64,000 nt of DNA from CAZDET01 sp964504335 (GTDB lineage Bacteria > Bacteroidota > Bacteroidia > Chitinophagales > Saprospiraceae): assembly GCA_964504335.1 (NCBI GenBank), contig CAZDET010000003.1, positions 1 through 64,000 on the forward strand. Direction: 5' to 3'. Shown here in pieces: positions 17,206 through 24,936 of the stretch. The notes beneath the pieces were generated by a model. It searched no databases, had not been told where the DNA came from, and saw only the letters and a program-made list of their open reading frames with translations. The position numbers and the translations under genes are program-made. Positions within the stretch are counted from its first letter, which is position 1. Each line of letters begins with the position of its first letter.

Positions 17206-17280
17206 CTGGTTTAGTTGCGCTTCTCAGGTCTAATGACCCGGAGCGTTCTGTTTTGTCATAGTCTCGACGAACCTTCAGTC

Positions 17281-17340
17281 GTGGCGGTTTCGCCACGGGA
17301 ACTTCCTTATATTGAAATGCTCGAATACGGCCGTATTCGA
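17281..17340. promoter_or_regulatory. Hairpin and perfect 20-bp palindrome in a divergent gap
   Basis: GTGGCG-GTTT-CGCCAC (17281-17296) is a 6-bp stem. TCGAATACGGCCGTATTCGA (17321-17340) is a perfect 20-bp palindrome. Both lie in the 363-bp gap between the YrdC-like gene and the PKD/T9SS gene, the shape of an operator for a dimeric regulator. The rest of the gap is AT-rich; a TATATTTT near 17491-17498 is a weak -7 candidate for the right-hand gene. No small gene is convincing here. Confidence 0.5.
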
Positions 17341-17568
17341 CAGCTTTTGGGATGGGAAAAAATTGAAATACCGAGTTGAGCGTTTGTACATCATAATGAA
17401 CTCTTTTTTTGGTGAGCTATTGTCTTCTACTCTCGATTTTTGGCCTTTTTACTTTTTTACCACCTACCCACGGGCGATAGCGAAAAATCGTATATTTTCA
17501 ACTCCCTTTCCGTACCGATTCCGATTGGATTAGCCCGGGAATTCGGATAGCAGGTACCCAAAACAGCG

Positions 17569-19851
17569 ATGCGTACTATGGAGCTACGGCGACTTTCTCT
17601 CAGATTTATTTTCGGTGGTTTGATGTTGATAATGGGCCTTTCGGTCCAGGCCCGTCACATCATCGGCGGGGTGATGACCTACGAGGCCCTGGGAAACGAT
17701 CGGTATCATTTCGTATTAAAGATGTACCGGGATTGCAATTGTACGGATTGCGCCCCCTTCGATCCTCAGGCCGCCATCGGCGTATACCTTTGCGATGACA
17801 ACGGATCGTGTGCCGGCCAATCGCAAAACCGCCCCTTCCGGCAGTATACTATAGACGTACTGTCTATAGAGCGGGTCGATCCTCCGGATTATCCCTGTCT
17901 GATTCCTCCGGATGTCTGTGTGCAGGAAGGCATCTACGAATTTACCATCGAGTTGCCCCGGTCGGATCAAAACTATGTGGTATCCTACCAGCGGTGTTGC
18001 CGGAACGAAACCATTTCCAATATCTTCGATCCGGGAGGAAGCGGTGCTACGTTTTCCGTAACGCTTACCGCCCAGGCGCAGGAACTAGGCAATTCCAGCC
18101 CGACCTTCGACGATTACCCTCCGAGTATTTTGTGCAACAATCAACCGTTCACCTACGACCACCGTGCTTCCGACGTAGACGGGGATGAGCTCCGCTACAG
18201 CTTTTGCGAACCCACGATTGGCGGAGATAATAACTTTGGCCAGCTCACCCAGACCTGTGATGGCGTGCAGCCTACCCCTGCCTGCCCCCCACCCTATCGG
18301 AGTGTTAACTTTCGGGCGCCGAACTACGCGGCGGCCTATCCGCTCGGACTCGACACGACCGGGCAGTCGGTCATTCGGATTGATCCGCTAACCGGGCTGA
18401 TTTCCGGCACCCCCCGCTTTCGGGGCCAATTTGTCGTGGGTATTTGTGTAGAGGAATACCGCAACGGTCAGTTGCTGAGCCGCGTTACCCGCGACTTCCA
18501 GTTCAACGTGGCGAGTTGCGATGCCGAGGTCGTGGCCGATGTGGCGGCCGACGAAATCATTAATGGAGAAGAGTATCTCATTCGTTCCTGCGGCGATTTG
18601 TCGGTCGAATTTGATAACGAAAGTTTCCAGCGTCGATTCATACAGAATTTTCAGTGGCAATTCGATCTGGGCAACGGCGATACGATCTCGAACGTCAATG
18701 ACTGGGATCCCACCATTGATTTTCCAGCCTTTGGCACTTACTCTGGTGCTCTCATTCTCAATAAAGAGCTGAATTGCAACGATACTGCCAATATCCAAAT
18801 CGAAATTTTCCCTGCCGTAGCGGCCGATTTTTCCTTTGAATACGATACTTGCATGGCCGGGCCGGTGTCCTTTACCGATTTGTCCGAAACGGGCAGTTGC
18901 TGCCTGACCGGATGGGAATGGGACTTTGGCGAAGGCGGGGCCAGCAGTCAACGCAATCCGCAATACTTCTACCCCGAACCCGGCGATCACCCGGTATCCC
19001 TAACGGTGCGCGACACCAATAACTGTACTAATACGACGGTTCAGACGATTCGCTACTTCCCGGCCCCATCAGTGTTGATCGCCTCTCCGAGTGCCGCCGT
19101 GGCCTGTGCCCCGGCGATGATCACCTTTACCAACCTCTCGGATCCGATCAACCTGGAGTACGATATTCTCTGGAATTTCGGCGACGGGAATACCTCCAGG
19201 GAGTTTAGCCCGACGAATACCTACGAGTCGCCGGGTACCTACACTGTGAGCCTGGAGGTGATCTCCCCCATTGGATGTGCCGCCGACACCATATTTGAGA
19301 ACATTGTCGAAGTGAAACCCTCTCCCGATGCCGACTTCGACTACTCCCCCAAAGAGCTTTCGAACATCAACTCCCGGGTGAACTTCACCGACCAATCAAC
19401 GGGAGCCATCCGCTGGCTCTGGGAATTCGGCGACGGCTTGGGAAGTACGCTCAAAGATCCGGTACACAATTACCGCGATACGGGCCAGTTTCAAGCGCAA
19501 CTGGTGGTAGTGCATCCCAGCGGTTGTACCGATACTACTACTGCACTGCTGGACGTGGTTCCGGAAGTGCGCTACTATCTCCCCAATGCCTTCACGCCAA
19601 ATGGCGACTCGCGCAACGACATCTTTCTGGGTAAGGGGATTATGGAGGGTGCCAAAGATTTTCAATTCCTTGTCTGGAATCGCTGGGGAGAACTGATTTT
19701 TGAGAGTAATGACCCCGCCATCGGCTGGAATGGCCGCTACAAAAACGTCGGTGCCGAATCCCCTGCGGGGGTTTATCTGGTATTAGTGGAATACCGCGAT
19801 CCCCGCGGTAATCCCTATGTTGAGAAAGGGTTCGTCACGCTTATCCGATAG
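17569..19851 (+). CDS. PKD-repeat surface protein with type B T9SS sorting domain
   Basis: This 760-residue exported protein has the signal peptide IFGGLMLIMGLSVQARHIIGG. The first 300 residues are Cys-rich beta domains of the kind that start HIIGGVMTYEALGNDRYHF and are shared by many Saprospiria surface proteins. PKD-type repeats follow (WDFGEGGASSQRNP, WNFGDGNTSREFSP, WEFGDGLGSTLKDP, about residues 440-660). The last 85 residues form the gliding-motility-associated C-terminal domain (YYLPNAFTPNGDSRNDIFLG ... WNRWGELIFES ... AGVYLVLVEY), the type B signal that sends cargo through the type IX secretion system. Likely role is surface adhesion. ATG 17569 or 17578 is the start. Confidence 0.92.
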   Translation: MRTMELRRLSLRFIFGGLMLIMGLSVQARHIIGGVMTYEALGNDRYHFVLKMYRDCNCTDCAPFDPQAAIGVYLCDDNGSCAGQSQNRPFRQYTIDVLSIERVDPPDYPCLIPPDVCVQEGIYEFTIELPRSDQNYVVSYQRCCRNETISNIFDPGGSGATFSVTLTAQAQELGNSSPTFDDYPPSILCNNQPFTYDHRASDVDGDELRYSFCEPTIGGDNNFGQLTQTCDGVQPTPACPPPYRSVNFRAPNYAAAYPLGLDTTGQSVIRIDPLTGLISGTPRFRGQFVVGICVEEYRNGQLLSRVTRDFQFNVASCDAEVVADVAADEIINGEEYLIRSCGDLSVEFDNESFQRRFIQNFQWQFDLGNGDTISNVNDWDPTIDFPAFGTYSGALILNKELNCNDTANIQIEIFPAVAADFSFEYDTCMAGPVSFTDLSETGSCCLTGWEWDFGEGGASSQRNPQYFYPEPGDHPVSLTVRDTNNCTNTTVQTIRYFPAPSVLIASPSAAVACAPAMITFTNLSDPINLEYDILWNFGDGNTSREFSPTNTYESPGTYTVSLEVISPIGCAADTIFENIVEVKPSPDADFDYSPKELSNINSRVNFTDQSTGAIRWLWEFGDGLGSTLKDPVHNYRDTGQFQAQLVVVHPSGCTDTTTALLDVVPEVRYYLPNAFTPNGDSRNDIFLGKGIMEGAKDFQFLVWNRWGELIFESNDPAIGWNGRYKNVGAESPAGVYLVLVEYRDPRGNPYVEKGFVTLIR

Positions 19852-19874
19852 ACAGAAAAACTTACCTCGATCTT

Positions 19875-19904
19875 TTGAATACAGGGGAGGAAGCAGTACC
19901 TTTG
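19875..19904 (+). promoter_or_regulatory. Promoter of rplS
   Basis: TTG (19875-19877), 19 nt, TACCTTTG (19897-19904): a full consensus match. The start of transcription would be near 19910, about 30 nt before the ATG at 19941. This also argues that the longer frame starting at 19875 is not the real start. Confidence 0.75.
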
Positions 19905-19940
19905 CACGGCTATTCAGGTACCAAGAAATTCCCATTCATC

Positions 19941-20306
19941 ATGGACGCTATTAATTTCATCCACGAACAACTGACTCCCGAGCGGTCGCTTCCCGACTTT
20001 CGCCCGGGCGACAATATCATCGTCGATTATCGAATCATCGAGGGCGACAAGGAGCGGATCCAGTCATTCCGTGGTGATGTCATCCAGATTAAAGGTGAAG
20101 GTGCCACCAAGACTTTCACCGTACGCAAGATTTCTAACGGAGTTGGAGTGGAGCGCATTTTTCCATTCTCCTCTCCCAACATTGCAGGCATAAAGGTAAC
20201 GAAGCGCGGTAAAGTGCGCCGTGCTCGCCTATTTTACCTACGCGACCGCGTCGGTAAGAAAGCCCGGATCAAGGAGCGCAAGTTCACGAAGGATACCAGC
20301 AAGTAA
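19941..20306 (+). CDS. rplS: 50S ribosomal protein L19
   Basis: This 121-residue protein matches bL19 along its length: the N-terminal helix MDAINFIHEQLTPE, then the core GDNIIVDYRIIEGDKERIQ, FRGDVIQIKG, FTVRKISNGVGVERIFPFSSP, and the basic end RRARLFYLRDRVGKKARIKE. It sits at the subunit interface of the ribosome near helix 14 of 16S rRNA. The start at 19941 follows a consensus promoter; the frame extends upstream to 19875 but that part overlaps the promoter. It is monocistronic, with a strong terminator 23 bp downstream. Confidence 0.97.
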   Translation: MDAINFIHEQLTPERSLPDFRPGDNIIVDYRIIEGDKERIQSFRGDVIQIKGEGATKTFTVRKISNGVGVERIFPFSSPNIAGIKVTKRGKVRRARLFYLRDRVGKKARIKERKFTKDTSK

Positions 20307-20328
20307 GCAGTAACAGCGCCCGGAAAAC

Positions 20329-20364
20329 AAAAAGCCCCGGTGGATTCGTCCGCCGGGGCTTTTT
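20329..20364 (+). terminator. Intrinsic terminator of rplS
   Basis: AAAAAGCCCCGG (20329-20340) pairs with CCGGGGCTTTTT through a stem continued by GGA/TCC (one T-G pair inside) around a TTCG tetraloop. The stem is GC-rich and flanked by A and T runs, so it can work in both directions. Confidence 0.9.
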
Positions 20365-20407
20365 GCTGTAAGTAATCTGAATAGGATCGGTTAGCAAAAA
20401 TGGGGGT

Positions 20408-20612
20408 AAAAAAAAGAGGGATCATTGCGATCCCTCCTAGAAAAACACCTAAAACCCATATTCATATTTTAGTAACCGCCAAAGGCGGTTTCTGTTGCTT
20501 GTCTTTGTGTCACCTGACGCCGTTTTGACGAATTTGTTATCCAGAGGTCACACTCAAAACTAATTTCTGCAAAATTGGTTCGAAAACTTTCATTTCAAAC
20601 TCCTAAGCATAG
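20408..20612 (-). ncRNA. Candidate small RNA between rplS and the PNPOx-like gene
   Basis: A minus-strand transcription unit can be drawn. It has a -7 box TAACTTTG at 20617-20624, about 200 nt without a long reading frame, and a terminator hairpin GAGGGATC-loop-GATCCCTC (20416-20436) followed on the minus strand by a run of eight T. Inside is a second hairpin (AACCGCC-TTT-GGCGGTT, about 20475-20491). A 17-codon frame with an AGGAG upstream is also present near the 5' end. No convincing -33 TTG exists. I cannot match it to a known RNA family. Confidence 0.35.
20416..20436 (-). terminator. Terminator-like hairpin, minus strand
   Basis: An 8-bp perfect stem (GAGGGATC/GATCCCTC) with a 5-nt loop is flanked on the left by eight A, so the T-run follows on the minus strand. 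No minus-strand protein gene ends here, which is the main reason to suspect a small RNA. Confidence 0.6.
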
Positions 20613-20779
20613 GATACAAAGTTACATACAATAACTTGATTTAAAAGGAAAGGTTTTAAAAAAGTACTCCTTTAGAAGTAGCCTAGGCGTCAAATCAGAC
20701 CCAAATACAGAGATTTCAATGGATTGTAGAGAATGTTAAACCTGATCTGCTGGCGTGGGTTATCGGATAAACCCGATAT

Positions 20780-21376
20780 ATGGAACGATTCGACCGGCTT
20801 CAAGACGTGGTGCACGCTAGTTGGCACCTCCTCATCCGCTCGCAGCACGAGCGAAACCATCCCATGCGAACACCAGCGATTGCAACCCTTTCGGGCGATC
20901 AACCGGCTGTTCGGACAGTGGTCCTGCGCAAAGTCGACATGGAGCAACGCCGGCTCCGCTTCTACACAGATCGCCGCAGCGAAAAAGTAGCCGAATGGAA
21001 CCGGCAACGGTACGTCGCCTGGATGTTTTGGGACGCCCACAAGAAAGTCCAAATTCGCGCATCAGGTCCTACCACAGCTCTCGATCGGGAGCTATCCAGC
21101 TCAATTTGGAATCAACTACTCGTTGGGGGCCGCAAGAGCTACGCCACGCTCCAGGCTCCAGGCACCCCAGCGGATGATTCAACCGACGGCTTGCGCCCCG
21201 ATTGGTCGACACTCGACCCGGCGGATACGGACTTGTACTTCGACCATTTTCTGGTTCTGGAAACGGAAGTTACCACCCTCGATATTCTCCACCTCCATCC
21301 GGATGGCCATCAACGTGCCCAATTTCAGTGGGATTCAAGCCGCAAGGATTGGAATGCCCAATGGGTCATACCCTAA
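20780..21376 (+). CDS. PNPOx-like flavin-binding protein
   Basis: This 198-residue protein of the pyridoxamine 5'-phosphate oxidase-like split-barrel family begins with a helical cap and then MRTPAIATLS...PAVRTVVLRKVD, the strand pair of the FMN-binding barrel. LRFYTDRRSEKVAEWNRQ and VAWMFWDAHKKVQIRASG are the dimer and FMN phosphate regions. The C-terminal R-x-H PLP motif of true PdxH is absent, so it is probably one of the general flavin oxidoreductases (Pyridox_oxase_2 type) rather than the vitamin B6 enzyme. It precedes the AddB-like gene by 65 bp on the same strand. Confidence 0.85.
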   Translation: MERFDRLQDVVHASWHLLIRSQHERNHPMRTPAIATLSGDQPAVRTVVLRKVDMEQRRLRFYTDRRSEKVAEWNRQRYVAWMFWDAHKKVQIRASGPTTALDRELSSSIWNQLLVGGRKSYATLQAPGTPADDSTDGLRPDWSTLDPADTDLYFDHFLVLETEVTTLDILHLHPDGHQRAQFQWDSSRKDWNAQWVIP

Positions 21377-21441
21377 CCCCCCACACTCACCCTCACACTC
21401 ACTCCCTTCTTTCCTTATCTTCCCTCCAAAAGGAAAACGGC

Positions 21442-24123
21442 ATGGAGGCCATAGTGGGACTTGCATTTGATGATCCGGAGGTATTGCGGCCAAACCGCAT
21501 TCGTGGTGGCACCTATTATCTCGGTCCAAGGAGATTGCTGCAGTTGCTGGAGGTATACCTCGGCTTTCAGGAGCCCCTGGAAGAAATCGACTATTTACGC
21601 GTGGAGCAGTACCGCCAGTTGCTCTTCGAGTATGTGGACTCGCATCCCGACACCTTCTTTCGAGCGGCATTCGAGGCGGACGGCCCGGCTACGGCGGCCG
21701 ATCTACTCGAACGCCGGGACAACCTGGTGGCCTCGGGATGGTCGTTCAAACTTCAGGATGATATGCCTCCGCGCTTGCGCTGCCTCGCGGAGCTGGAGCA
21801 AGTACTTCGGCAGGAAGACGAAACCAACCTGCTCCAACGCGGTTGGGCCGACCGGCTCCAGCGGGTACTTCAGGCGCTTTCCTACCGCTCCCAACCACTG
21901 CAACGCATCGTTCTTCACGAGCCGATTGCTTTATTGCCACCGGGCCTGCAGCGGCTACTTGAAGCACTTCGGCAACAGGGTGTAGTAATAGCAACGCTGG
22001 CGCGCCCGGTTCTCGGTGAGGGGGCAACCGATCTGGATCGGTTCAAAGCGGCCACGCAGGGAGGCCCTCGTTCCGCTTCGCTCCGTGGAGATGGCAGCCT
22101 CCTGATCCTGCGCGCCCGGCGAGAAACCCATCTGGCAGCCTATCTGGCCGCGTTACTCCGACAAAATGCCGGCTGGCAGCCATCCTGCTTGCTGCCCGGA
22201 AAAAACCGCACCCTCGACAATGCCCTCGCCCTGGAGGGCCTCCCGAGTATCGGAGTGCCCAGTGCCAGCCTGGCCCGCCCCACCCTACAGGTACTGAAGC
22301 TGGTGACAGCCTTCCTCTGGGAGCCCGTCGACGTTCAGCGAATTATGGAATTCGTATCGCTGGCAGTTAAGCCGCTCCCCGATGATCTGGCCGATACAAT
22401 GGCGGCCGTACTCGCCCAAACACCCGGACTGTTTTCCGATCGATGGATCGCCGTAGTGCGCTCCTATCTCGAAAGTCGCCCACCCAAAGAAGCAGAAGAA
22501 GCCCGCTTTCAGTACGACTTCTGGTTTAGCGCACCGCGCTACAACGCACATGAGACCGCCCCCAAAGAACGGGTACGAGCATTGTTTGCCTACTTGCAAT
22601 CGTGGGGACGGCAGCGGTTCGAAGAAAACGGAGGGCTTAACTCCAGTTTGCTCATCTTGTCCAATCAGGCCCGCCGGGCGGTAGAACTGATTGACACCCT
22701 CCCCGAACAGGAACTGGATTTTTTGCGCGTGGAGCGCATCGTCCGCACCGTATACGAGCCCGCTCCCGTGGCCTACCAGGCAGCCGAGGTGGGCAGTATG
22801 CAGGCCGTGTATCAGCCAGCTTCCGTTCACGCCGATTTGGACGAACTCATCTGGTGGGATTTCGTAGCCAATGACCCGGATTACTTTTTCTCGCGCTGGT
22901 ATCCCGGAGAAATCACCTTTCTACAACAACAATCAGTAGAGCTGGACGGACCCGATCGACAAAACCGCCGGCTCACCTGGCAGCGGCAGCGGCCACTCCT
23001 ACACACCCAGAAGCGCTTGCTACTGTGTTTACCCGATTCCGTCGACGGTGTCGATACAACCTCTCATCCGCTTTTTGGAGACCTACAGGCCGCTTTTACC
23101 AACCTGGGTAGTCTCATCCTGGACATCGACAAAGAAACAATCCCAGCGGCCTGGAAACAGCATTTCAAACTCCCGGTTTTTCAAACTATCGAGACGCAGC
23201 CGCTGGGACATCCCCGGCCTTTCTTTCAGCTGCCGGTTCTTCACGAACAGGCTCCGCGGGTCGAGACATTCAGCAGCCTGGAGGATCTTATCTATTATCC
23301 GTACCAGTGGGTTTTCCGACACCAAATCCGGCTACAGAAATCCAGCATCCTCAGCGTAGTATCGGATCGCGTTCTCTTCGGCAATTTGGCCCATCGCTTC
23401 ATCGAACGCCTGATGGATGACTGGTCGGATTCCTGGCAACAGCAAGACGTCTACCACTGGATCGACCGGCATTCCTACGATATTCTACGCAAGGAGGGAG
23501 CTCCGCTGTTGCTCTACGGCCGGGAGCCGGAGCGCATCGCCTTTCTCGAACGACTGAAGTACGGTGCCTGGAGCCTGGTGCACCATCTACAACGAAACGG
23601 TTGGACCGACCCGCAGACCGAAGTCGATTGCGAGGGTGCATTTGGCGATCTCTCTGTTAAGGGACGAGCCGACCTCATTGCCCGTCGGGGCAATGAATGC
23701 GTAGTCATTGACCTCAAGTACCGGGGGGGCCGGCGCTACCGCGAATTGATCAAAAACCAGGAAGATCTCCAGCTCATTCTCTACGCACAACTAATCGGCG
23801 ACGGTGTACCGGCCCATTCCGCCTATTACAGCATCGAACGCGCCGATATGATCGCCCGCAACAGCGCAGCCTTTGAGCAGATCGATGCTATCGCTCCGGA
23901 TGCCGATCACCTGACTGTCCACCGGGATATTCTCGATCGCCTGCAGGCCACCTACGCGTGGCGATTGCAGCAGCTCCGAGCAGGAACCGTGGAAATCCGT
24001 TGTGCCCAAACCGCGGAAGAACTGGAAGAAACCTACGGAAGCCAATTACTCGACCTGCTGGAAATGCGGCAGGAAGACGCTCCCTTTGACGATTATCGGG
24101 CCCTGATCGAGCGGTTGATGTAA
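21442..24123 (+). CDS. AddB-like protein with C-terminal PD-(D/E)XK nuclease domain
   Basis: This 893-residue protein has a nuclease domain of the RecB/AddB family at about residues 610-850: SSLEDLIYYPYQWVFRHQIRL, LFGNLAHRFIERLM, then the catalytic core GRADLIARR...VVIDLKYRG with the Asp and the D-x-K pair. The N-terminal 600 residues resemble the inactivated helicase-like body of AddB-type proteins (LVASGWSFKL, LPSIGVPSASLARPTLQVLKLV) and show no Walker A motif. The Cys ligands of the iron-sulfur cluster seen in AddB are not evident. The partner helicase-nuclease (AddA/RecB) would be expected next door but is not in the window. The frame extends to 21202; the ATG at 21442 is chosen because it clears the upstream gene. 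Confidence 0.85.
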   Translation: MEAIVGLAFDDPEVLRPNRIRGGTYYLGPRRLLQLLEVYLGFQEPLEEIDYLRVEQYRQLLFEYVDSHPDTFFRAAFEADGPATAADLLERRDNLVASGWSFKLQDDMPPRLRCLAELEQVLRQEDETNLLQRGWADRLQRVLQALSYRSQPLQRIVLHEPIALLPPGLQRLLEALRQQGVVIATLARPVLGEGATDLDRFKAATQGGPRSASLRGDGSLLILRARRETHLAAYLAALLRQNAGWQPSCLLPGKNRTLDNALALEGLPSIGVPSASLARPTLQVLKLVTAFLWEPVDVQRIMEFVSLAVKPLPDDLADTMAAVLAQTPGLFSDRWIAVVRSYLESRPPKEAEEARFQYDFWFSAPRYNAHETAPKERVRALFAYLQSWGRQRFEENGGLNSSLLILSNQARRAVELIDTLPEQELDFLRVERIVRTVYEPAPVAYQAAEVGSMQAVYQPASVHADLDELIWWDFVANDPDYFFSRWYPGEITFLQQQSVELDGPDRQNRRLTWQRQRPLLHTQKRLLLCLPDSVDGVDTTSHPLFGDLQAAFTNLGSLILDIDKETIPAAWKQHFKLPVFQTIETQPLGHPRPFFQLPVLHEQAPRVETFSSLEDLIYYPYQWVFRHQIRLQKSSILSVVSDRVLFGNLAHRFIERLMDDWSDSWQQQDVYHWIDRHSYDILRKEGAPLLLYGREPERIAFLERLKYGAWSLVHHLQRNGWTDPQTEVDCEGAFGDLSVKGRADLIARRGNECVVIDLKYRGGRRYRELIKNQEDLQLILYAQLIGDGVPAHSAYYSIERADMIARNSAAFEQIDAIAPDADHLTVHRDILDRLQATYAWRLQQLRAGTVEIRCAQTAEELEETYGSQLLDLLEMRQEDAPFDDYRALIERLM

Positions 24124-24130
24124 GGATGCA

Positions 24131-24403
24131 TCAGGTCGTTACGATCTCAATCTCGACGGTGATCGTATCCAGCTCTTCCCGCAGCCAATCATCCAGCCCC
24201 CGGTACCAGTCGATGTGGGGAGACATCTCCTGGCAGCCGCCGGCAAACGGGATGCAACTGGTGTATTTCCATTGCTTTCCGCAGTTCGGACAGCGGGCGG
24301 CCGTGCTGAAGGTATCCCACACATGCCCGCAGGTGCAGGCCCAGTAGGGGCTGCCGTCGGGTTCCCAATCGCATTTAGGACAGGCAATATGTACCTCTGC
24401 CAC
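24131..24403 (-). CDS. Small zinc-ribbon protein
   Basis: This 90-residue protein has two treble-clef-like Cys pairs: CPKCDWEPDG near residue 9, CTCGHVW near 28, CPNCGKQW near 38, and a further C....GGC near 50-57. The remainder is acidic (DWLREELDTITVEIEI). It resembles small zinc-ribbon proteins of unknown role in Bacteroidota. It ends the minus-strand group that begins at the signalling genes, 15 bp after the MOSC gene, so co-transcription is likely. It is convergent with the AddB-like gene. Confidence 0.8.
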   Translation of the reverse strand: MAEVHIACPKCDWEPDGSPYWACTCGHVWDTFSTAARCPNCGKQWKYTSCIPFAGGCQEMSPHIDWYRGLDDWLREELDTITVEIEIVTT

Positions 24404-24418
24404 GTTTCGTTCTTTTAG

Positions 24419-24922
24419 TTAAACAGTAAGATGTAACCGAACCGCAGCGCCCAGCCGAATAGTTCCGGACTGAAGCACCCGGGCGCAGATGCCGCCATGG
24501 CCACGCATGGCATTGTAGCCCCCCGGGCCAAAATTTTCTTCCATGCGGGAGCAAGGTGCGCAGTTGTCAGTCATCTCCAGGATCACCTCGTCGCCGATGA
24601 TGAACTGCCGCCCGCGAAAGGCCTGCAGGTTGATGCCCCTCACGACGATGTTTCGGCGGGCCAAGGCAGGGTCCAGGGGCTGATCTTTTCCAAGCAATTT
24701 GGCGGCAGCCTCCAGGTGTTCTTGCTGAATGAGCGTGACCTGCCGCTTTCCGCTTTTTCCCTTGTAGTGATCGCCGATAAGTCCGCTTTCCGTAGTCGCC
24801 TCTACTTGCTCCACGGAAGTCAGTTCGGCCCGCGGTGCCGGCCGGATACCGATCCATTCGATCCGACCTACCTGGGGCAGGGTGTTGATGATTTCAGCAA
24901 GGGTGGCTTTCGACGTGGCCAT
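24419..24922 (-). CDS. MOSC-domain protein
   Basis: This 167-residue protein carries the MOSC (molybdenum cofactor sulfurase C-terminal) fold: IEWIGIRPAPRAELTSVEQVEA, GLIGDHYKGKSGKRQVTLIQ, RRNIVVRGINLQAFRGRQFIIG, and the conserved Cys region TDNCAPCSRMEENFGPG near residue 115. Stand-alone MOSC proteins are thought to carry sulfur for metal-sulfur cofactors or reduce hydroxylated substrates; the substrate is unknown. The ATG at 24922 follows the regulator gene by 14 bp, so it is probably in the same transcript. An upstream ATG at 24967 would overlap that gene. Confidence 0.9.
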   Translation of the reverse strand: MATSKATLAEIINTLPQVGRIEWIGIRPAPRAELTSVEQVEATTESGLIGDHYKGKSGKRQVTLIQQEHLEAAAKLLGKDQPLDPALARRNIVVRGINLQAFRGRQFIIGDEVILEMTDNCAPCSRMEENFGPGGYNAMRGHGGICARVLQSGTIRLGAAVRLHLTV

Positions 24923-24936
24923 ATCCGGGATTTTCA

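Noticed and set aside
17312..17533. A 73-codon frame in the gap before the PKD surface gene
   Set aside because: AT-rich, Phe/Tyr-heavy, and it runs over the perfect palindrome; no support for translation.
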